This document shows positions 22,043-30,764 of a DNA stretch of 64,000 bases, piece by piece. The stretch is from assembly GCA_014529385.2 (NCBI GenBank), contig CM043963.1, positions 92,767,912-92,831,911 on the forward strand, given 5' to 3'. The notes beneath the pieces are model-generated. The model saw only the letters and a list, made by a program, of their open reading frames with translations, had not been told where the DNA came from and did not search any database. The stretch comes from Adiantum capillus-veneris (taxonomy: Eukaryota > Streptophyta > Polypodiopsida > Polypodiales > Pteridaceae). How positions within the stretch are numbered: the stretch's first letter is position 1; each line of letters opens with the position of its first letter. Made by a program: the position numbers and the translations under genes.

Positions 22043-23362
22043 TTGGAAGTGGATGGTATACTTCGGAGATGTGTCCCTATGGAGGGAAGAATGCAAGTTA
22101 TCTTAGAAGCGCATAATGGAGAGTCTGGGGGACACTTTTCCAACGAAGTGACCTACAAGAAGATTCTACAAGCAGGTCTGTGGTGGAAAACAATGATTGA
22201 TGATGTCAGAAGCTTTTGTAAAACTTGTGACATATGCCAAAGAATGGGTTGACCAACAGCTGCAGACACGACTCCCTTAATGCCAATACAACCATTGGGA
22301 GTATTCATGAAATGGGGACTGGATTTTATGGGACCTTTTAAGAAGGTGACTCCCAGGAAGAACAAATACATCGTGATGGCTACTTGTTATGTTACCAAGT
22401 GGGCTGAAGCTAAAGCTCTTCCTGACAATACAGCCAAGTCAACTGCAAGGTTTCTGTTTGAGAATATTGTCTGCCGATATGGATTTCCAGTGGAAATTGT
22501 GACCGATCAAGGGACACATTTCATCAATGATACTATGGAAATCCTATTGGATATGCTTTCAGTCAAGCATCGGAAATCTACTCCTTACTATCCCAGATGC
22601 AATGGATAGGCTGAAAGTAGTAATAAGACAATTAAGACTATTCTCACTAAGGTGGTGCAAAAGAAACCAGACCAGTGGGATTTGAAGCTTCAGACTGCTC
22701 TCTGGGCTTATAGGACAACTTATAAGGTAACTATTGGAATGACACCATTCAGAATGGTGTATGGTACTGAAGCTGTGGTTCCTATGGAGTTTGTAATCCC
22801 CAGTCTGAGAATGGCTGTAAAGTATGGACTAGACTTCAACCATAATCTTAAGAAAAGGCTGGATGAACTGATGCAGTTAGATGAACTCAGGCAAAGAGCT
22901 ATATTGGAACAGGAAATTGTTCAACAAAGAAGGAAGCACTGGCATGATCATCGAATTAAAGTCCGAGAATTCCAGAAAGGAGACTTAGTGCTTCTATATC
23001 AGTCTAAATTGGGTCCAAAGAAGCCGAATTTGAAGATTGCCTCTGCAGGACCTTTTGAGGTAGATTGGGTCTTCTCCAATGGCACAATCAGATTAAAAGA
23101 TTTATCTGGATTGATGTTGCCGGGAGTATATAATGGAGCAAAGATCAAACTTTATTATTCAGAGACCAAAGAAACTAGGTTAGAAGAAGTCACTAAGGAA
23201 CTGGAGGTTGTTGATCAAGAGATACCAGAATCAGATATTTTTGGTCTTTTCCATGTACAACCAGTTCCAGATTCAGAACCAGTACCTGAAGAATCAGATC
23301 AGGCTGATTTAAGAACTAGTACCAGTATGGTCCACGCAGAGTGGGGTTCAGAACCAGCATGA
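22043..23362 (+). pseudogene. gypsy-2 integrase
   Basis: The zinc finger is HNGESGGHFS ... CKTCDICQRMG. It is followed by a TGA (22250), the core with DFMGPF and TDQGTHF, then TAG at 22607 in the conserved NGQAE motif, where the expected glutamine is lost just before the catalytic Glu. A C-terminal domain follows with WAYRTTYKVTIGMTPFRMVYG, KGDLVLLYQSKLGPKK and an acidic tail (VPDSEPVPEESDQ). The frame ends at 23360. Integrase would insert element DNA into the genome; this copy cannot make it without suppression of two stops. Confidence 0.92.
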
Positions 23363-23450
23363 ACACACTTTCCAAATTTTAAGTGGCCAACAGTCAAGTG
23401 GTATGCCAGTGATAATTATTACAAGGATGGGTTGTAGTCTTGTCCAATGC

Positions 23451-26060
23451 ATGTTTGCCACGACAGTGACAACGCACACAAGTCTAGGAGCGGCGAGTAG
23501 TGGAGCTTTTATGGCACGAACATGTATAACAGTCAGGAGAGTTAGCATTTTTTCTCATAAATCTCCTGCGTGACGCTTTCCTCCTGTCAACCATTCGCCA
23601 TCGCCGAGCTCCGAGGTTTCTTCGCTACAACCGCAAACTTTGACCTCTGACGAGACAGTTGACGGTCAGACAGCCTTACCAACGACACCAGGCAACGGCT
23701 TTAAGACAATTAAGTCCTCTTCACCTTCGCCTATTTCATCGTCGTAGACATCACAGTGTATGGGTAGACGGAAACGCTCAGAGAAGATGTAAGAAACTCT
23801 TGAAGAAACCCAGGCTATAGTTGCTGAGGCAAAGGCAAGCCTTCCTGTTCTCTTATACAGTAAAATCCAAAGATATGTCTTTACTGATCACACAATGACT
23901 CTGCTACAACTCTGGGATTTGCGAGTTGTGTTGCAAGCCACAAGGATTGCTTTTCAGACAGATATTATTAAGCAAGTTCTTGATTCCTTTGATGTTGAAA
24001 CTAGCAGTGCTGTGATAAATAATAGGAAGGTGTCAGTGACACCAAAGGCCATTGCATTTGCATTTCGGATGCCTAATGAGCCCAAACCGTCTGTGGCAAC
24101 TGCACAGCAAATAAGTACTGCTCTTAAGGAGGATGAAACAGCTAGAAAGAAGCGCAAGGCAAGTGCTCAAGGAGTTCCAGTAGCACGACTGGAAGCCTCC
24201 ACTGCTTACAGGTTTGTAGCCGAAGCAGTCAGTCTTAAGAATAACCCAACGTATGTGTGAGAGAAATTATTTGCTATGCTGTTGGCCAAGATACTGGATC
24301 CACAAGTCCATATCAACCTGTGTCAAATACTCTCGCATAATGTACTCCAACAGACTACCCAACTGAAATCTCAAACTGTTTTCAAGGCATGGTATGTTTG
24401 GCAATTTCTGTATTGGGCTACTGCTGCAGATGTTAATGAGCAGGTAAAGCAGGCATGGAGTGAGCATCCCATTTTTGAACCAAAGAAGATTGAACTGTCC
24501 TCAGACGACGAGGAAACGGACAGTCAAACAATTTCCAAGGACCTGAAAAGGAAAGCCACAGCAGAGAAAGCTGGCAGTTCAAAGAAACCAAGAATTACAC
24601 TAACCAAAAGCAATGAATTCTTGAAGCAAATCAAAATCCAGGTTCGGGCAGCGAGCACTGAGACAACTGCACCTGATCAGTCAGTTGTCAAACATACAGT
24701 TGCTACTGGTTCTGGGAAAGATCAGGTAAAGCCAGTCACTGAGGAGAAGGTACCAGACCAGTCAGGAGACAAAGGCAAGAATCAACTGGATAAGGGGAAA
24801 GGTCCAGCGTCCTCAACTGTGTTTGAAACAGTTCCTGTTATTTCTGGACACCCTCTGCAACTGGTTAAAAAGGATAAGTTGCAGCAAATGCAAACTCAGA
24901 AATTGAGAGGGCATATCTTACTCACCAAAACTGATTATGCATCTCTACCGTATGTGGCTCCTGTGGCAATATATGAACCTGTCGATTCTGATCCAACCAC
25001 GGTCAAAGACAGATGTTCAGTACTAATACAGTCTTCTTGGAATACCATTGTCAGTTGTATGGGACAATTGGTGGAGGCTGCTGGATCAGAAGACGAGATC
25101 AAAAAGCTTAAGGCTGATTTGGCAGAAGCACATCATCATATTGCAACACTCCAGAAAGCCCAAGAAGTGCAGAACATACAACATTGGGTACTGGAAGCTC
25201 AATCAGAAAGAGCTCAGGAGTTGTTGAACAAAGAGCTAGCCAAAGCTGAGTCTGAAATTATGATCATAAAAAGTCAAAGGAATGAGGCACTGAGAGCTGC
25301 AGAGCGAGCTGAGGCAGGGCTCAGAATGAAGCGAGCAGAATTCAGGAAGCTGCTAATGCACCATACAGCTCTGAAGCGTTCGCTGACTGGCAGATACATC
25401 TACAATAGCCTGTCTAAAATTTTAAACCCCGCAGGCCATGCTGTTTTTGACCTAGAAAATTAAAAGTCCTTAATGGAAAGTCTGCAGAGTGATTTGCAGG
25501 ACAAGGTGGGTGAGTTCAATAATGCTCTGATGAACCAAGCCATAATGGATTATATTGAGCAACAGACTTCCCCTGATGAGGAAGAAGAAGATGAAGAAGA
25601 TGAACCTGATCAGGAGGAGGATGATGAAGAGACTGGTCATACAAAGGATGATGATGATGCCCCACCACCATCCCCACCCCCAGGACCTGGTACTGGTGGG
25701 ACAGGGCCAGATGAAAGAGGCCAGTCACAGCCGGACCAACCAGACCAGTCTGAGGGACAACAGGAAGGACAAGAAACAGAACACCAGTCGGGTCATCAAC
25801 AGACTGAAGAACAGCAGCCCAGTAACATTGGGAATCAGTCCACGGATCAGTCCCATCATAGCAGAGAGGCTAAAGGGAAAATACAGGTTCAAGATGAAGG
25901 ACCGTTAAATGATCATCATCATTCACTACAGCTCATTACCTTGAATAAGCAGCCGAGACATCAACAGGCCTCCATCACCAGACAATATCTGGAGGATAAT
26001 GCTCTCTGGAATGATTTAGAAAGGTTCCAAAGATTATATGTGGGAGCCAGGAAATGGTAG
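23451..26060 (+). pseudogene. gypsy-2 extra ORF A, unidentified, between integrase and 3' LTR
   Basis: I do not recognise this protein. The frame (not that of gag-pol) is open from about 23410, with a possible start at 23451 and another ATG at 23760 (MGRRKRSEKM). Five stops lie in it: 23571, 23745, 23790, 24258 and 25461. From about 23880 to 24470 it looks globular and helical (LLQLWDLRVVLQATRIAFQTD, FAFRMPNEPKPSV, AWYVWQFLYWATAADVN). A Lys/Ser-rich linker, a coiled coil (DEIKKLKADLAEAHHHIATL, then Ala/Glu/Arg-rich to about 25380), an acidic stretch (EEEEDEEDEPDQEEDDEE) and a Pro/Gly/Gln-rich tail follow. No signal peptide or membrane segment is evident, so it is not env-like in appearance. 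Confidence 0.6.
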
Positions 26061-27232
26061 AACATTGGAAATCTGTTGCTTTCCATAATAAAGAAGCTTG
26101 TAGACTACCTGCGCATCCCAGTACAGTTCAGCTATTGGAACGAGTTCCGGAATGGATACTCAATGCTGATGAGAAAGTGGTAAACCGGCACTGGCAAAGA
26201 CAGTCTATTGCAGATTGTTAGTCGTTAGCTCTAGAACTGGAACTTCTGCTGGGTAACAAACCAACTTACCACTGCATGAAGGACGTTAGGGTCCAACTTA
26301 AGGATGTTCTGGTACAACTGCAAACTGCCAGAAGAGTTTTGGACCAGAGAGTGAAAGCCATCCTGGAGGACCAGACAACCACTAGCAAAGGACCTCAAAC
26401 GCGAATGTCAGTCGGAGCACAGGCAACTGCTCTCCGAACTCTATTCCAGCTAGTAAGAATTACTAGGAAGATGATGCAACAAGAGAACCATGCAGTTCTG
26501 AATTTCCTAGAATTTGTGCCTGATTCTCCAGTTCTCTTGTATGCTGTTCCAACAAGAGAAACTGAGTTGCCAAGATTTTTTCCAGCGCTGTATCCTCAAC
26601 ATCAAGAACCAGTTGATCGACTCACATATTTCAAAATAACTGATGAGCTTAGGGATTGGTATGAGCGCTCAACTGTGGAATGGAAGACTTGGCAAACATT
26701 GCTCAATGATGCTCTTCAAATCAATGACATTCAGACAATGAAGGAAGAGCTACAAAGGATTCAGCTGTGTATGGGCCAGTGGAAGATTCAGGTCAGAGGA
26801 TTGACTAAGATTACTAATCAGCTACTACAGCTCACGGTCGAATCTTCCAAAATGCCTGAGAAAGACATTGCAGCAAAGCCGGGTTTGGCATCGTAGTACA
26901 GGGAGATGGTTGAGATTCTTTTCGAAGCTCGCGTCAAAACCAATCAGCCTCTTCCAGAAGGATGGATCCATACTGCTTCACATTGTCATAAACTGGCCAG
27001 AACCAGACTGAGCAAGGGCAGGCGTACACTCTATGATCCTGACACCAAAACCTATCATTCTCTCACACCTTATGAGGTAGAGATGACCACAGACCGGCGG
27101 GATCAGCTTGAGCAGGAGGCCATTTACCGACTGATTCAGAAGGAGAATGCTAATGCTGGGACTTCTCAGGCACCAACACGGTCAAAGAGCAAGGGCAAAA
27201 GGAAGACAGTCCAATGGAAGGATACTGGGTAG
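26054..27232 (+). pseudogene. gypsy-2 extra ORF B, unidentified
   Basis: Starts at ATG 26054 (MVEHWKSVAFHNKEACRLP), overlapping the stop of ORF A in the heptamer ATGGTAG, one frame over. About 392 codons to the TAG at 27230, interrupted by TAG at 26219 and 26894. The middle is helical and charged (CMKDVRVQLKDVLVQLQTAR, TRKMMQQENHAVLNFLEFV, WYERSTVEWKTWQTLLNDAL); the end is basic (RSKSKGKRKTVQWKD). No known domain is recognised. It could be a separate protein or the frameshifted end of ORF A. It ends about 235 bases before the polypurine tract. Confidence 0.55.
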
Positions 27233-27466
27233 TTCTATCTCAGAATTCAGGGGTGACTTTTCTTTTTAGCAGGCAGGGAGAGATGACAGCTCCACCTTGG
27301 CCTTTCTAGAGCTCTACATCCTTCACCATCTTCTCAATGTCAGACTCTGATAATCCACCAGAAGATGGCTTGTCAACATCAGAACCAGACGATGGATTTT
27401 TCAGTTTCACATCAGAATCAGACAAGAGAATTTTTCAGAAATTTTGGTATCTTGCCAAAATTCACT

Positions 27467-27480
27467 AAAGAAGGGAAGGA
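27467..27480 (+). other. gypsy-2 polypurine tract
   Basis: AAAGAAGGGAAGGA lies directly before the 3' LTR; this is the expected primer for plus-strand DNA synthesis. Confidence 0.9.
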
Positions 27481-27954
27481 TGTAGACGGCTGGAGAGTCA
27501 CCATGTGGGAACGTGTTCTTAGAAGATGGGCAGCAAATCACTTAGTAATTACTAGAGTAATTACTACAGTAAACCCGAAGCATATAAATAGGGCCCATTA
27601 CATTGATATCGGGCTGGCAATTGTAATCACTTGTATTAGCGCTTTGGGCTATAATTGCGCTTGAGCATCAGTGGCAGTATTGTTGGCTATACTTTTTCTT
27701 TGTAATCATATTCACTGTAATCTCAATCATGGTATATATTCAGTGATATTTACTTCTCAACAGTCTTCTGAATTTGAATTTGAATCTGAATCTGAACTTT
27801 ATTCCAGTCTATAAGTCTGATTCTCATTTCAGTATCCACATTTCAGTCTAGTCTCTGATTTCTGTCTAGTCTACTGTCTGAAATCTTTCCACACGAGTAG
27901 CTGAAATCCTTCAACACTGGAATTAGCTGTCTCAAGAGATCAGCTCCAATTCCA
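27481..27954 (+). repeat. gypsy-2 3' LTR
   Basis: 474 bp, TGTAGACGGC to AATTCCA. It differs from the 5' LTR at five positions, mostly in the CTGAAT-rich part and near the end. Confidence 0.96.
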
Positions 27955-28475
27955 GTGATGCTAGTGTCACTCCATCCAAACTTTGTCTACATGTTGAGAA
28001 GAACCAGGAGCGCTTTCAATCTAGACACACGTGCTCCATTATACAATGGCGTATCGGCTTCACTTTTCATATCATCATAGACAAGCCTTTCTGAATCCAT
28101 GATCGTCTCGATCATTTCATCAATTTTGGGCTCAAACATTGCCTCATTGGGAATGTGGTCTGCATGATCATCCCGCGAGCTGTCAGAGGCTACATCTTGT
28201 GGCCTCACATATGCTGCTTGACCAGAGCGCCTGCGAACACATCTATTGGGTTGCAAGATTGCTGCATGTTGGCCAACGTCAGAGTCCGGTGAGTTATAAT
28301 TGGCAACAACTTGATCTATAATAGATGGATCGAACTCGCCAAATTCGCGAACGTGCTGCAAAGAAACGCGTCTTGTCTATCGCACAGCATGCTTGCAATG
28401 GTTACAAGGACATAAGATCCTCGTTGAGAGATAAGTGTTTTGGTTGGATGGCCCCACATCCTCGTCACTACTCAT
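27955..28475 (-). pseudogene. CACTA TNP2 N-terminal exon, left of gypsy-2 break
   Basis: Starts at ATG 28475 (MSSDEDVGPSNQNTYLSTR). The cysteine pattern ILCPCNHCKHAV followed by HVREFGEFD fits the transposase-associated domain at the start of plant TNP2 proteins. Further on, ADTPLYNGARVSRLKALLVLLNM and TKFGWSDTS match the conserved segment preceding the TNP2 core. The gypsy-2 LTR interrupts directly after this, and the remaining exon codons lie at 11775-11759. Two in-frame TAG/TGA stops (after HAVR and after LLNM) show decay independent of the insertion. Confidence 0.82.
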
Positions 28476-28536
28476 AATGAGGGCAAAAATCTTATAGCCT
28501 GGACAACAAATTTAATCTTCTATTGACATTCTTCGT

Positions 28537-28540
<4 letters not shown>

Positions 28541-28597
<57 letters not shown>
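28541..28597. repeat. (TC)n microsatellite
   Basis: Almost pure TC for 57 bases, shortly upstream of the TNP2 start in minus sense. Confidence 0.97.
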
Positions 28598-28600
<3 letters not shown>

Positions 28601-28654
28601 TTCACACTGTAAACTACCTCACATTCTCTAGTCATGTCCAATCCCCGCACACCT

Positions 28655-28741
28655 CGGTCTAGAGGTGCACGGAGATCAGAACCACGGGGTTATAATCTTG
28701 TCTTTATTGGTCTAGAGGTGCACGGAGATCAGAACCACAAG
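28655..28741. repeat. Duplicated 30-base segment
   Basis: GGTCTAGAGGTGCACGGAGA and the following ten bases occur twice, about 51 bases apart, with no change I can see. No coding function is evident. Confidence 0.8.
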
Positions 28742-28941
28742 AAATCTACACACCCACGTCTACATGATACTGCATGTAGTGGACAAAACCCCTTTGCCTC
28801 TTCTCTAGCTGTAGCATTTCACAGCATCTTAACATCTTTTCATAGTAGATCTTTGTTTGTAACATGCAGGTACGTCATTCTTGCAATGTAGCTGATGTCT
28901 ACTCAAGGCACTTAATTCTTATTCTAGATTTGACGGGATGT

Positions 28942-28942
<1 letters not shown>

Positions 28943-29007
<65 letters not shown>
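28943..29007. repeat. (GT)n microsatellite
   Basis: About 32 GT units. Non-coding; apparent ORFs across it are artefacts. Confidence 0.97.
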
Positions 29008-29008
<1 letters not shown>

Positions 29009-29116
29009 CCCTTGAAATCGTCATCTTGCATCACTAATTTCTGTGTATGCTCAATTTGCTCTTCCATTAGATGAATATGACGGCTTATTGTATGGTAGCA
29101 GCAGTCGAACATGCAG

Positions 29117-29164
29117 GTGGAATTGCTGGTCCGCATGGACTGTCGAGGCTGTGAGCGCAGGAAA
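29117..29164 (+). pseudogene. Captured fragment of a heavy-metal-associated (HIPP-like) gene
   Basis: The plus strand encodes VELLVRMDCRGCERRK, directly after a CAG splice-acceptor-like sequence (ACATGCAG). Plant HIPP/HMA proteins begin their metal-binding domain with a nearly identical stretch, including the MDCxGC copper/zinc-binding loop, and often have an intron just before it. The match stops abruptly after 29164. It lies inside the CACTA element, opposite to its genes. Gene-fragment capture is well known for plant CACTA elements; here it is inferred from 16 residues plus the splice context, so chance is possible but unlikely. Confidence 0.5.
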
Positions 29165-29430
29165 TTTTCTCGCCATTTCTTCTAACCTTATCTTAAACGA
29201 TTTCCTCGCCATTTCTTCTAACCTTAATTAAATAACCTAAATTTAATTTAATATAACATATATAAACCTAAATTAATAAACCTAAATCTAATCTAATATA
29301 ACGTAAATAAACTTAAATCTAATCAAATGTAAATCTAACTAAAAATAAACCTAAATCTAATTTAATTTAACTTAAATAAACCTAAATCTAATTTAACGTA
29401 AGTCTACATCTAACCTAATCTTTAACGTCT
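29165..29430. repeat. AT-rich imperfect repeats
   Basis: A 27-base segment around CTCGCCATTTCTTCTAACCTTA occurs twice (29170 and 29207). It is followed by many imperfect copies of CCTAAATCTAATTTAAT to about 29415. No coding signal. Confidence 0.8.
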
Positions 29431-29830
29431 TTTGGGATAGTTTCCTACGATGTTAAAACTCTCTTCTTCTTGTGTGTGTGGGTGTGTGTGTGCCAATAAA
29501 AAGAGAAAAATGGTATAACCTTTCTATCATCCAAGTGTGGTAGATTGGTTATGCCATTTTCCTCTTGAATAACAAGTCTTGGTTTCAACTCCTCATCGGC
29601 TAGATTTTTAGGTCTCTTTAATTAGTTTCCTACGACGTTAAATTAAACTCTCTTCTTCTCGGGTGTGTGCACGCCAATAAAAAAAGGAGAAAAATGGTAT
29701 AACTTTTCTATCACCGAAGTGTGATAGATTGGTTATGCCATTTCCCTTATGAATAACATGTCTTGAGTTCAACTCCTGTCGACTATATCTTTAAGGTCTT
29801 TTGAGATACTTTCCTACGATGTTAAAACTC
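29428..29830. repeat. Tandem repeat of about 180 bases, tRNA-like boxes
   Basis: Three starts of the same unit (TTTCCTACGAYGTTAAA at about 29443, 29627 and 29811) give a period near 184 bases; the third unit is cut by a CTT/TC tract. Each full unit carries GGTAGATTGGTTATGCC or GATAGATTGGTTATGCC and, about 45 bases on, GGTTTCAACTCC or GAGTTCAACTCC. These resemble the A and B boxes of RNA polymerase III promoters. A tRNA-derived SINE origin is possible. Confidence 0.55.
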
Positions 29831-29857
29831 TCTTCTTCTTCTTCTTCTTCTTCTTCT

Positions 29858-29910
<53 letters not shown>

Positions 29911-29975
29911 CCTCTCTCAATGTGTGTGCATTCTTTGATTATGCATGTCTGTGTGCGCTTTTTTGGTTTTTGCAT

Positions 29976-30035
<60 letters not shown>

Positions 30036-30209
30036 CCTCTCTCAATGTGTGTGTGCTTTCTTTGATTATACATGTGTGTGTGCGCATTTTTGGTTTATGC
30101 ATGCTCTCTCTCTTTTCCTCTCTCAATGTGTGTGTGCTTTCTTTGTGTATGCATGTATGTGTGTGTGTGCGTTTTTTGTTTATGCTTGTGCTCTCTCTCT
30201 CTCTCTCGT

Positions 30210-30254
<45 letters not shown>

Positions 30255-30497
30255 AACACAATGTGTGTGTGTGTGTGTGAAAGGGAGGGAGAGAGAAAGA
30301 GGGAAAGGGACCATGAGAGTGAGGAGAGGGAAGGAGCATACCTGGCTCTCCTTCCTCTCCTCGTGTGTGTGTGTGAGAGAGAGAGAGAGAAGGAGAGAGA
30401 GAAAGAGGGGAAGGGAACATGAGAGTGAGGAGAGGGAAGGAGCATACCTGGCTCTCCTTCCTCTCCTCGTGTGTGTGTGTGTGTGTGTGGAGAAGAT

Positions 30498-30537
<40 letters not shown>

Positions 30538-30540
30538 CGT
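29831..30540. repeat. Compound CTT/TC/GT/GA microsatellite and minisatellite block
   Basis: (CTT)n is followed by long (TC)n tracts separated by repeated segments such as CCTCTCTCAATGTGTGTG and GATTATGCATG, about four copies. A roughly 120-base unit containing GAGAGGGAAGGAGCATACCT then repeats. Long ORFs on both strands (Leu/Ser or Glu/Arg repeats) are translation of simple sequence. Confidence 0.93.
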
Positions 30541-30619
30541 TACCTTGCTTGCTTGAGCGCGAGTTGAAAACTCAGATCTGAGTTTTCGAACTCTCTCAGT
30601 TATTTTTTTTAGCCATGTT

Positions 30620-30701
30620 GGCGTCGCTATAGACATCGCTATGAGCGTCGCTATGTTACAAGTAACATAGCGACGCTCATAGCGACGCCTATAGCGACGT
30701 C
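30620..30701. repeat. CACTA subterminal palindrome
   Basis: Arms 30640-30659 and 30662-30681 are perfect reverse complements with a two-base loop. Each side extends imperfectly to 30620 and 30701, giving five or six copies of GCGTCGCTAT in alternating orientation. In En/Spm elements subterminal short repeats are the binding sites of the TNPA protein; this block has the right position, starting about 60 bases from the terminus. Confidence 0.8.
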
Positions 30702-30749
30702 GTGCATTTTCATATTTTAGCGTCGCAGTATGAGTGTCGCTAATGTTAA

Positions 30750-30764
30750 GCATGGCTTGTAGTG
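30750..30764 (-). repeat. CACTA terminal inverted repeat (5' end)
   Basis: The minus strand starts CACTACAAGCCATGC, the family terminus. The sequence outside it (TTTGGCATGG) has no resemblance to the element. The other terminus is not found in the window. Confidence 0.82.

Larger units (their letters stand above)
11776..27954 (+). mobile_element. Ty3/gypsy LTR retrotransposon gypsy-2, complete ends, split by copia-2A
   Basis: Two 474-bp LTRs (11776-12249 and 27481-27954) differ at about five positions. The flanks are gtgac (11771-11775) and gtgat (27955-27959), a 5-bp target duplication with one change. Internal order is a possible primer site, gag, protease, reverse transcriptase, RNase H, integrase, then about 3.8 kb of unidentified open frames and a polypurine tract (27467-27480). 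Without the copia-2A insertion it would be about 11.0 kb. It lies inside a CACTA TNP2 exon. Gag-pol stays in one frame over its whole length but contains nine stop codons. Confidence 0.95.
6823..30764 (-). mobile_element. CACTA (En/Spm) DNA transposon, interrupted by gypsy-2
   Basis: Read on the minus strand, the element starts at 30764 with CACTACAAGCC, followed by a subterminal palindrome, about 2.1 kb of repeat-rich DNA, a TNP2 transposase gene beginning at 28475, and a second transposase-like gene ending at 7279. The TNP2 gene is split by the gypsy-2 insertion (11776-27954). Removing gypsy-2 and one copy of its target duplication restores the exon frame. The left terminus is not identified: no CACTACAAG occurs between 6823 and 7279. 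The left limit given here is the gypsy-1 LTR and is uncertain. Confidence 0.88.

Noticed and set aside
12677-26896. All 16 stops in gypsy-2 being C-to-T products as proof of deamination
   Set aside because: Every stop codon can formally be derived from CAG, CAA or CGA, so the count is uninformative without sister copies.
23451-27232. Env-like gene in gypsy-2
   Set aside because: Position fits, but no signal peptide, membrane segment or glycosylation-rich ectodomain is apparent in ORF A or B.
29520-29790. A functional tRNA gene
   Set aside because: A and B box-like words are present but no acceptor or anticodon stem can be paired.
28541-30540. CRISPR-like array
   Set aside because: Repeats are simple-sequence or tandem without regular unique spacers.
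29917-30567. Long ORFs on both strands rich in Leu/Ser, Cys/Val or Glu/Arg
   Set aside because: They translate TC, GT and GA simple repeats and are open in several frames at once.
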